Shown one piece after another: positions 54,427 through 61,329 of a DNA stretch of 64,000 nt (its first letter is position 1; every line of letters begins with the position of its first letter). The notes under the pieces are model-generated. The model did not search any database. It was not told the origin of the DNA and saw nothing but the letters and a program-made list of their open reading frames with translations. The translations under genes and the position numbers were made by a program. The DNA lies in assembly GCA_023212695.1 (NCBI GenBank), contig JALCCG010000019.1:1-64000 (forward strand). Direction: 5' to 3'. The DNA comes from Sporisorium sorghi (Eukaryota; Basidiomycota; Ustilaginomycetes; Ustilaginales; Ustilaginaceae).

Positions 54427-54431
54427 AGCCT

Positions 54432-54986
54432 CTACACCTCTCCATTAGTTAAATAGGATTTTAATTTGTTTAATGCTTTTGTTCTTGTTTTCGAGATAGC
54501 TTGCTGTGAGACGCCTTTGTTTTTTGCAATTTCAGTGTCTGACTTATTGAAAACATAAGCATCTAATAGAACCTTTTTTTCAGTTTCAGTTAGTTTTAAG
54601 ATGGCTTTATGAAGAGGTAAGCTGCTAATGATACTTTCAAATGAAGAAACCTGTGACTCTTCCATATATTGATCTTCTGTTCCTATGTAGGGGAAAGGGC
54701 TATTGGGGTCGTTTTCGGGAAACAAAATCGACCGTTTTTTTTCTTTCCTTCGTTTTTTATCAAAATCAATCGATGTAAAGTGGATTAGAGAGGACATATA
54801 TGCTGTAAAACGGAGTTCAAGAAAATACTTCTTGAAAGCCTCATCTACATTTTTTTTATTTGTATATGTTGGTTCGTGAAGGTAGTTAATTAGCAATTCC
54901 ATGTGGATTTGATTTTTCAGGAATTCAAGTAATATAGGTTGATTGGATAAGTTTCGTTTCAACTGGTTATATATTTTAGAATTCAT
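54432..54986 (-). CDS. Sigma-factor-like protein with region 4
   Basis: Start at the ATG at 54986, with GGGGGG five bases upstream, instead of an ATG at 55010. The 184-residue product ends in a clear sigma-70 region 4 helix-turn-helix (LTETEKKVLLDAYVFNKSDTEIAKNKGVSQQAISKTRTKAL). The N-terminal part is helical. With the downstream region 2-like protein it forms a two-part sigma, which could direct plasmid genes. Its own start region has no typical promoter that I can name. Confidence 0.75.
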   Translation of the reverse strand: MNSKIYNQLKRNLSNQPILLEFLKNQIHMELLINYLHEPTYTNKKNVDEAFKKYFLELRFTAYMSSLIHFTSIDFDKKRRKEKKRSILFPENDPNSPFPYIGTEDQYMEESQVSSFESIISSLPLHKAILKLTETEKKVLLDAYVFNKSDTEIAKNKGVSQQAISKTRTKALNKLKSYLTNGEV

Positions 54987-55200
54987 AAGCGCCCCCCATG
55001 CTAGCTCCATATTTATACATATAAAGAGGTCTTATAACATCATTTAACAACCTATTTTCAAAAAAATAAGATCATATGTTCTTATTTTATCAGTTAATTA
55101 TTGGATTTTGAACCTAAAATGTGCCGTATCTCAAAAAAAGTTTTTATAACTACAGCGTGCTTTTAAGGGTGTTAATTACTCGATAACTCAAATATGAAAT

Positions 55201-55246
55201 AAAAAAAGACTACCTACGAAATCATTTCATAGATAGTCTTTTTTTA
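55201..55246. terminator. Bidirectional terminator
   Basis: AAAAAAAGACTA and TAGTCTTTTTTT pair around a TAG/CTA-containing loop, just after the 55250-55477 gene on the minus strand. Confidence 0.85.
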
Positions 55247-55249
55247 TTT

Positions 55250-55477
55250 CTACTCAATACATTGTTCTGGATGAAATCCACAATTGCATATGCTAACACC
55301 AATTTCATCAAAGCAATCCGATTCAATTTTTTTAATATGGCGAGCATATATCTCACAAAGTTCTTGATAAAAGATTACATCTTCATGGTGTGTTGTTGTG
55401 ACAATTTTTTTACTGAGCCGCAAGAGTTGGATTTTTAAATCATAGTGCCTTGATCTCCACTCACTTAGTTGATCCAA
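55250..55477 (-). CDS. Unknown 75-residue protein
   Basis: The ribosome site GGAGGTGAT overlaps an apparent ATG and is spaced for the TTG at 55477. The product is helical and ends in a Cys/His-rich segment (CFDEIGVSICNCGFHPEQC) that may bind metal. No family is recognised. Confidence 0.6.
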   Translation of the reverse strand: MDQLSEWRSRHYDLKIQLLRLSKKIVTTTHHEDVIFYQELCEIYARHIKKIESDCFDEIGVSICNCGFHPEQCIE

Positions 55478-55711
55478 CGGGATCACCTCCATTCAGATCT
55501 TATCCTTAAAAGTGAAGCAGCACTTAATAAAAACAACCTTCTAAGCACCTAATTTTACATAATAATTAACTTCTCCAGGTCAGGGAATCGTAATGAATTG
55601 CATTAGACTTGAATTTCATTTGGTGGTATGATTTTGTATATAGTTAAAAACAAACAATATTGCCATTCGAAACCATTTTGAGCATCAAAGTACTGCACGA
55701 GAGGATGATAT

Positions 55712-55993
55712 GTGTTGAGATCATTGGACTCACGTAGAATTTCTATACTTACATTTGTAGTACCTGTCATTTTATTCATATTAGAAGTTTTATTTGTACG
55801 AGAAGGACATTGGTTTCGTTTTTTTGGACTATTGTCTACAATAGTCATTCCACCAATTGGAGTAGTATTGTCAATTCGATCGTATGGAAAATCGGATTCT
55901 CGAATTGATCTTGTTTTGATTACGTGCAATGTTCTAGCATTTTTATCATATTTCATCTACACATTTTTAGGTTATCTAATTTTCGGTCCATAA
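55712..55993 (+). CDS. Small membrane protein, unknown
   Basis: GAGAGG is seven bases before the GTG at 55712. The 93-residue product has three hydrophobic segments (about 12-30, 36-55 and 66-92), so it is an integral membrane protein. An overlapping minus-strand frame (55603-55956) lacks such features and is probably spurious. Confidence 0.6.
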   Translation: MLRSLDSRRISILTFVVPVILFILEVLFVREGHWFRFFGLLSTIVIPPIGVVLSIRSYGKSDSRIDLVLITCNVLAFLSYFIYTFLGYLIFGP

Positions 55994-56033
55994 CACATTG
56001 ATTAAATTTTTGATGTTTGATTAAACCAAAAGA

Positions 56034-56057
56034 AAGCTGCCGAATATTCGGCAGCTT
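56034..56057 (-). terminator. Terminator after the phospholipase-like gene
   Basis: AAGCTGCCGAA and TTCGGCAGCTT form an 11-bp hairpin; T-rich sequence follows on the minus strand. Confidence 0.8.
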
Positions 56058-56079
56058 ATCCTTTTTATTTTACTTCATG

Positions 56080-56712
56080 TTAGACACAATATCCCGCAAT
56101 TTGAGCTAGAATAAATGTTGTTCTAACAATATTGGCAGCCCAGCCAGACATGCCTCTCGTACAATCAAGCAAGTCGTAATCGCATTGGCAGCTGGAATAA
56201 CCATTAATAGCATAACAATTGTCATGATACATGCAACATTTATCAAGAGCGTCTACGGGTGCTCCTGGACCACTACATCCTGGACCACACCAGTTACCAT
56301 GTGGCCAACAGTTATCTTGTGCAGACACTTCATCCTGTTCAACAACTTCCTCGTCAACACTAAGTTCCTTCGACAGTTTTACTACTCCGTCTTTGACTTC
56401 GTATTGTTTTTCAAGGTTATTTTGTACATGAACACCAATCACTTGTTCATAACCCTCGTTGGTATTAAGGACGTCAAATTTACTGTACCAGATCTGATAT
56501 CCCTCTCCAAGGGAGACTTCCACCGTTACTCCGGAGTAAATATTTGCCATGACCTGATAAGCCCTTGAAATCTTCAGTTCTGCTTCTGTCAAGAGCCCTT
56601 GTTCAGCGAGAAATTTCTTGATCTTGATAAACTTCTCATTGTCATTCAGTTTGCTTAATAGAAACTCCTTTTCTAATACACCTAATTCACGTTGTTCAGA
56701 TTTAACTTCCAT
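56080..56712 (-). CDS. Phospholipase A2-like domain protein
   Basis: The 210-residue protein starts after GGAGG. It has no obvious signal peptide. Residues 1-120 are an unrecognised, partly beta-rich domain, and the C-terminal 75 residues are Cys-rich with a PLA2-type calcium loop (NWCGPGCSGPG) and the catalytic CCMYHDNCY (His-Asp pair), as in prokaryotic PLA2 enzymes that cleave the sn-2 bond of phospholipids. A processed-peptide (bacteriocin-like) precursor is an alternative, since N-terminal leader-like domains occur there. Activity cannot be judged from sequence alone. Confidence 0.72.
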   Translation of the reverse strand: MEVKSEQRELGVLEKEFLLSKLNDNEKFIKIKKFLAEQGLLTEAELKISRAYQVMANIYSGVTVEVSLGEGYQIWYSKFDVLNTNEGYEQVIGVHVQNNLEKQYEVKDGVVKLSKELSVDEEVVEQDEVSAQDNCWPHGNWCGPGCSGPGAPVDALDKCCMYHDNCYAINGYSSCQCDYDLLDCTRGMSGWAANIVRTTFILAQIAGYCV

Positions 56713-56908
56713 TTATTATTCCTCCTCGGTAGATATAGTGATTAAATCCTGCAGGTATTTAATCCAAGGATATTTGCTGCTCTCCTTGTACTTTATAAAG
56801 AGATAGAGTTTGGATTATAAACAACCTCTTTTGAATTATTAATTTTCTATAATGATTCCAGAGTTAACTTTAAAATGTTTTCATAAATTGAAAATTGATG
56901 CTCAAACG

Positions 56909-57064
56909 TGATAATATGAATATATTATTCTTACGTTTTAGGTTCTGGCATGCGCCTCATGAACTCATAGTGAAAAGCACTTCTCGGAGTGAAAGCTGAA
57001 ACAATTTTTAGATTGTTTACTTTCTGTTCTTGCGAGAGGTGCTTTTTTGTTCTGATCATAACCC
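56909..57064 (+). ncRNA. Leader RNA element 7 with promoter
   Basis: The extended -10 TGATAATAT ends at 56917, with TTGAAA 18 bases upstream. Hairpin 1 (from 56941): GGTTC/GAACT outer (one G-U), GGC/GCC inner, loop ATGC. Hairpin 2: AAGCACTTCTC with GAGAGGTGCTT, T-run, then TCATAACCC (57056-57064), a slightly altered tail. The gene at 57170 follows. Confidence 0.85.
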
Positions 57065-57169
57065 CAAATTGTTTTAGAAAGTAAAGGGGAATTAATAGAG
57101 TGCTAGAACAGATGGGTTAAAGGCAGGATGAATGTAAACGTTATACTCAAATGAAAAGGGGTACATGGA

Positions 57170-57436
57170 ATGGAAGGAATGGTTTCTCAAAAAGGCCTAT
57201 ACTCAGGAATCGAATTACTAGAGCCGCAAGATTATCTAATGGTCAGTGAGTTTGTTGATTTTTTATTAAGCAAACGTGGTTATGCCGGTTATTTAACAGT
57301 AGTAAATTTTTTAATGAACGCAACTAATCAGCATCTAGAAGAACTTCGAGATCAGTTATTAGATAATGGGTCTCCTGTATTTAACTCTGTGATTGAACAA
57401 CTAAATAAGATTCTGATGAAAAGAACCAATAAATAA
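57170..57436 (+). CDS. Unknown 88-residue protein under leader element 7
   Basis: AAAAGGGG precedes the ATG. The small helical protein (LEPQDYLMVSEFVDFLLSKRG...) has no recognised domain. It is the first full gene after leader element 7, followed closely by two more small genes. Confidence 0.6.
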   Translation: MEGMVSQKGLYSGIELLEPQDYLMVSEFVDFLLSKRGYAGYLTVVNFLMNATNQHLEELRDQLLDNGSPVFNSVIEQLNKILMKRTNK

Positions 57437-57457
57437 ATTCTGCAGAGGGGGGGAAAT

Positions 57458-57643
57458 ATGATTTTGAAGGATCGTAATGGTAGAGTTATTGGATTAGGAG
57501 CTACAGCCCGACCCACCGAAGGGATCTGGGCAAACAAAGAGGGCTTGATAACTGAAATTAATGAGAGTATTGGTAATATTACATTAGAATTTGAGAACGG
57601 TGAGATCGGTGTATATTTTAATCATAATATTGTAATGTGCTGA
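57458..57643 (+). CDS. 61-residue small beta-rich protein
   Basis: AGAGGGGGGG precedes the ATG at 57458. The product begins with a strand-turn-strand region (DRNGRVIGLGATARP) followed by further strands, like a small SH3-like domain. Function unknown. It is probably cotranscribed with 57170-57436. Confidence 0.6.
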   Translation: MILKDRNGRVIGLGATARPTEGIWANKEGLITEINESIGNITLEFENGEIGVYFNHNIVMC

Positions 57644-57705
57644 GAATAATCACTAAACTAAATATGATGAACTTTCATTGATTTAGGGAATAACAACGGG
57701 GTGGT

Positions 57706-57954
57706 GTGGCATTGATCTTTATTATCTTACTAGCTTGTCTTATCGTTATCTTGCAATTCTATAGAAGAAAATATTTAGAGGGCATGCTCAATTTGTGTTT
57801 CTATGGAAGCATTTATTTGATTTTTTTGGGTATAAATACTGAAAAAAATATGATCACTAATATGGGCTTCTTTATTTTACTTCTTTCAACAATGGGATTG
57901 GCAATCTATGCATTTTTAAACTTAAGAAAACGATTAAAGCGACAACCACAATAA
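57706..57954 (+). CDS. Small membrane protein
   Basis: The 82-residue product has two or three hydrophobic segments (about 2-17, 27-45 and 52-70) and a basic tail (LRKRLKRQPQ). GGGGTGG lies just before the GTG at 57706; the TTG at 57712 is also possible. Function unknown. Confidence 0.6.
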   Translation: MALIFIILLACLIVILQFYRRKYLEGMLNLCFYGSIYLIFLGINTEKNMITNMGFFILLLSTMGLAIYAFLNLRKRLKRQPQ

Positions 57955-58090
57955 TAAAAGCCCGAATCCGAGGATCCGAGCTTTTGTAGTCCATTGCGGA
58001 CTTTGATATATACCTTTCGGCAGGCGCTCATTGCGAGCTTGAATAATTACATTTTACCTTTATGTAGTAACTTCGTCAAGAGCACTTATG

Positions 58091-58909
58091 CTATTTTTGT
58101 CCTGCAGCAGCAGTGCGTTGAAGGCTTAGTAACTCATGAATCCCTATTTCAACAGTTTCTTCCCTGGAAGGATCACCCGAAAATAAACCCTTCAGATAGC
58201 CTTTCCTTTGAGTAGTATTCATTCCTCGAATCTTAACAAGCTCAATGACTGTCCAATTTGAATCATCGGCAGCTTTACACAAGAGCTGATCATCTACGAG
58301 AACATGTTGAACAGGGCGGTTTAGTAGGTATCTGTAAACCGATAATTTTGTCGTAGGGAAACGAAAACCAATGGATGAATCTAGAACATCTCTTAAAAGT
58401 GGTTCTTTGAGATGATACTTACGAAAGATATCATTCAACTTTTGAAGCTGGATGCTATCAAGACATAAGGGAACCCTTTTTCCTTGATCCGTTTTCTTCG
58501 TCAAAATATGGACACTTCTACGAGATATACTCTGTGGTTGATTCACTTTGGCGATACTGTCTTTCTCTTCTCCAGGAGGGTTCAAAGCGTCGATAACCCC
58601 CAGGCTAAATGGCGCTGCTTTTCCCGATCTATCTTTACTAGTTAGCGGGATTACAATAATATGCTCACTTTTACGGTCAGCAGCCCATATAACTGCAAAA
58701 TGTCTCTTATCCAGAGTACTCCCTTGACCCACAAAATCGCAATCAATTACTTGGCCTTTTGTTAATACTGGCTTGTATTCTTTCGTGTTCATATCTTGTG
58801 TAAGAGATCGAAGTTCAATGTTGACAATACGATGGAATCTCCCAACAAGCATGGTTTTAAGTGGTTCAGTAATCGCGTGAATTCTTCTTTTTAGACTCTC
58901 TATACTCAA
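58091..58909 (-). CDS. MazF/PemK-like endoribonuclease-family protein
   Basis: The 272-residue protein has a helical N-terminal part and a MazF/PemK-type domain (about residues 45-170) with GQVIDCDF, RHFAVIWAADR and VIPLTSKD signatures. MazF-like toxins cut RNA at specific sites. The protein is much longer than the usual 110 residues, and no antitoxin gene is visible upstream, so it may be a stand-alone relative. The start (TTG at 58909, AAGGTG nearby) is uncertain. Confidence 0.72.
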   Translation of the reverse strand: MSIESLKRRIHAITEPLKTMLVGRFHRIVNIELRSLTQDMNTKEYKPVLTKGQVIDCDFVGQGSTLDKRHFAVIWAADRKSEHIIVIPLTSKDRSGKAAPFSLGVIDALNPPGEEKDSIAKVNQPQSISRRSVHILTKKTDQGKRVPLCLDSIQLQKLNDIFRKYHLKEPLLRDVLDSSIGFRFPTTKLSVYRYLLNRPVQHVLVDDQLLCKAADDSNWTVIELVKIRGMNTTQRKGYLKGLFSGDPSREETVEIGIHELLSLQRTAAAGQK

Positions 58910-59072
58910 TCACACCTTATTCATTTATTACTTATATTATATCACCTTACGGGAATTCACGTTCGTATAGTCATAAAAAACTCTTTAGAAAAGTCTGTAC
59001 AATTCAATGTTAGTTGCAGTTTAATGATTGTTACTGTTCATATGTCTCTTGCAAAAAAAAAGGGAAGCATGT

Positions 59073-59235
59073 TACTATGTATTAAATATTACTTTATTGG
59101 TGGTTCTGGCACGCGCCGAAGAACCTTTAAGATTAGCGTTTCTCCGAGAGTATGTTCAACCTATTTTAGGTTGAATTCGCATTAACTGCGAACATGTTCT
59201 GGGAGAAGCGCTTTTTTGCGTTTCTATCACAACCC
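59073..59235 (+). ncRNA. Leader RNA element 8 with promoter
   Basis: A TACTAT box (59073-59078) lies 23 bases before hairpin 1 (from 59102): GGTTC/GAACC outer, GGC/GCC inner, loop ACGC. Hairpin 2: AGCGTTTCTCC with GGAGAAGCGCT (one G-U) and an inner CAACCT/AGGTTG hairpin; T-run, then TCACAACCC (59227-59235). Confidence 0.85.
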
Positions 59236-59264
59236 AAAATCATTAAAAAGGAGTGTTTAGTAGC

Positions 59265-59387
59265 ATGCACCGACCATTAGTGGCTGTCCCAATTACTGGA
59301 CAATTTAAGCCAAACATCCTCATCCAATGTATCTATCTAGCTTTATGTAGGATGTCATTTGTAGCGAATAAAGTAATAAATAGATAA
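59265..59387 (+). CDS. 40-residue protein directly after leader element 8
   Basis: AAAAAGGAG is 11 bases before the ATG at 59265, and the start sits 30 bases after the conserved tail of the leader, the same spacing as the annotated genes after other leaders. The product (starting HRPLVAVPITGQFKPN) has no recognised family. It could be the first of an operon with 59429-60115. Confidence 0.5.
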   Translation: MHRPLVAVPITGQFKPNILIQCIYLALCRMSFVANKVINR

Positions 59388-59428
59388 GGTTTGCAAGAAT
59401 TTATAGGAATTTGAGGAGGCTTCAACTT

Positions 59429-60115
59429 ATGAGTGAGAACATGATGAACAAGATTTCAGCTGGATCTATTATCGTTACTAAAGATAAATGTCGATACCTT
59501 GTAGTAACTTCAGAGGTGAAGGATTCTGTGAGGATGGGCCCTTTTCTGAACTACAAGCTTATCAATATTGGATCCTGGACACTAAGTGAACCAAGCTTTT
59601 CATGTCCAAGCCGGCTTATTGAATGGATCAGCACGAAACATAAGAGCTCTATTGTATCAGTGATCCCAGAAAATGAACTATTGCCAGCTATACCTTGGTC
59701 GCATAATAACGATTATGTAACTGAACAGGGCCCATTTGTTGTCGTTTCTGAAGTTGATGAGAAATATGAATTTCTTTGCAATAGTATCGGTGATTTTACA
59801 AATAACTTTGAGGATGCGCTTTTATTTTATACGAAAGAAGAAGTTCCTCTCAACAGAGCGGGAGAAAGCATTCGTAGATTTGCTGACTTTCTTCCGATAC
59901 GAAAAGTTAGCATCCAATCTAATAATTACTGCTTCAATTTCGAAACGAACGCAGACGAAGCAGTATTAGAATCAATTATGGAGTATCTGACCTGTAAGGT
60001 TATTGGTTATTCCGATGATGACATTGTTCCCGAACTTCAACAGAGGGGATATTATGCAAAAGTGATTTCAGAAATACTCATAAAACCAGATCAAATACTA
60101 TCGTCAGATTGGTAA
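59429..60115 (+). CDS. Paralogue of the 35396-36232 protein
   Basis: Start at the ATG at 59429 (GGAGGC upstream). The 228-residue product shares AGSIIV...CRYLVVTSE...GSWTLSEPSF...SRLIEWI with the 35396 gene product, which is also preceded by a leader element. The zinc ribbon of that paralogue is absent. Function unknown. Confidence 0.65.
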   Translation: MSENMMNKISAGSIIVTKDKCRYLVVTSEVKDSVRMGPFLNYKLINIGSWTLSEPSFSCPSRLIEWISTKHKSSIVSVIPENELLPAIPWSHNNDYVTEQGPFVVVSEVDEKYEFLCNSIGDFTNNFEDALLFYTKEEVPLNRAGESIRRFADFLPIRKVSIQSNNYCFNFETNADEAVLESIMEYLTCKVIGYSDDDIVPELQQRGYYAKVISEILIKPDQILSSDW

Positions 60116-60168
60116 TAAGTTTGATGATAGTGGAGTTTGTTCATTAATATTATATAAGGAGAGTACAT

Positions 60169-60405
60169 ATGTTTATAGCATCCTATAAAGGCCATCATTG
60201 TTGTGTAAGAGAGCATATTGAAAGTTCAACTCCTGAAGAAGCAGCTATGATTATTGCACTGAAAGCATATAATCTCAATCAACCTAGTCTAGTAACTGGA
60301 CTTTTTCGAGGTATCAAAGTCAGACCCCTTGGCAGTAAGAAAAAATCAGCAGTTTATACGGTTGGAGTGAACTCCGCTGGGCAACAAAAGGTTCTTCCAA
60401 CATAG
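60169..60405 (+). CDS. Unknown 78-residue protein
   Basis: AAGGAGAG precedes the ATG. The small basic protein has strand-rich regions (FIASYKGHHCCVREH) and no recognised family. It is probably the third gene after leader element 8 and ends at a terminator. Confidence 0.6.
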   Translation: MFIASYKGHHCCVREHIESSTPEEAAMIIALKAYNLNQPSLVTGLFRGIKVRPLGSKKKSAVYTVGVNSAGQQKVLPT

Positions 60406-60420
60406 TAAAATAGACAAAAC

Positions 60421-60457
60421 AAAAAGAGACCGGATCTTCTTCCGGTCTCTTTTTTTA
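60421..60457. terminator. Bidirectional terminator
   Basis: AAAAAGAGACCGGA and TCCGGTCTCTTTTTTT pair almost completely. Confidence 0.88.
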
Positions 60458-60844
60458 AATTTTAATAGATATTTTTTCTTCATAGATCTGTGTAACATCT
60501 TCTATTGAAATCGATTTTTCGAAGCAGTATTTTGCAATTTGAGTAAAGCTAAAATTGTGAGCAATCGTGACGTTAGATGTAATTATCTGAAGCATGTTAA
60601 AATCCTGACTTCGAACCATAAACTTTTCACCCATGAATACTACTAATGTTCTAATGTGATAGGCTTCATGAATGTCCGTTTTGGGTACTCTCTTTGTGTA
60701 AACCCCAACATCATATTTATGAGGAACAAAACCATGTTGAGTAGACTGCTTATCATAACATAATAAATTTGCCCAATCCCTGCCTTTTTTCCCTAGACAG
60801 TATTCAATACCTTTATAAACTGCATATTTTCCTTCACGTACCAT
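60455..60844 (-). CDS. Unknown 129-residue protein
   Basis: AAAGGCTGG precedes the ATG. The soluble protein is mixed alpha/beta, and its N-terminus (GKYAVYKGIEYCLGKKG) looks like a small beta barrel. No family is recognised. It is convergent to the 59.4-60.4 kb genes. Confidence 0.6.
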   Translation of the reverse strand: MVREGKYAVYKGIEYCLGKKGRDWANLLCYDKQSTQHGFVPHKYDVGVYTKRVPKTDIHEAYHIRTLVVFMGEKFMVRSQDFNMLQIITSNVTIAHNFSFTQIAKYCFEKSISIEDVTQIYEEKISIKI

Positions 60845-60937
60845 GTATACCAGCCTTTCAATTATCTAAGAAGTATGTAAATAAAAATGACCACGTTTAA
60901 AAAAAATTAGCGATACAACATAACTTGAACAAAAAAC

Positions 60938-60973
60938 ACCACTGAATAAGCCTAATTGGCTACTCAGTGGTGC
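60938..60973. terminator. Hairpin with A/T run
   Basis: CACCACTGA and TCAGTGGTG pair, with inner AGCC/GGCT. A run of A precedes it, so it acts on the minus strand if at all. Confidence 0.55.
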
Positions 60974-61145
60974 TTCCACATTGAAGGTATAGTTTAATTT
61001 CTTTTAATATGATTTAATATCGGAACTAATTATACTTTGATCGTATCGATTTCTAGACGAGCAGTCAATCAACCTAAATAATAAGAAATGAGCCATTGAT
61101 AGTCACAACTAGACAAGACCTTATATTGTTGTATCGAAACGAGTA

Positions 61146-61305
61146 TGCTAATATTATCTCTATAAGTACTCAAATTAAATGGTCTCGGCATGCGCTATAA
61201 AGACCTTTCCAGAACAAAACACTTCTTTTAGTGATTTAGCAACTTTCGTTGGAAACTCAACGATTGTTTGAATCCTAAATAGAAGTGTTTTTTTTATGGG
61301 CACAA
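61146..61305 (+). ncRNA. Leader RNA element 9 with promoter, degenerate tail
   Basis: The extended -10 TGCTAATAT ends at 61154, with TTGTTG 17 bases upstream. Hairpin 1 (from 61181): GGTCT/AGACC outer, GGC/GCT inner, loop ATGC. Hairpin 2: AACACTTCT (61218) with AGAAGTGTT (61281), then a T-run. The tail reads GCACAATAA instead of TCACAACCC, the only copy that has lost CCC. Confidence 0.82.
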
Positions 61306-61329
61306 TAATAATAAACGGAGGACTTCATT

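Noticed and set aside
55603..55956. Minus-strand gene opposite the small membrane protein
   Set aside because: It has no ribosome site and atypical composition, while the plus-strand frame has membrane segments and a ribosome site.
26343..61305. The leader elements as ordinary end-of-gene terminators
   Set aside because: Several upstream genes already have their own terminators (for example 30680-30741, 35132-35156 and 37053-37083), and every element carries its own promoter and a conserved first hairpin, so simple termination does not explain them.
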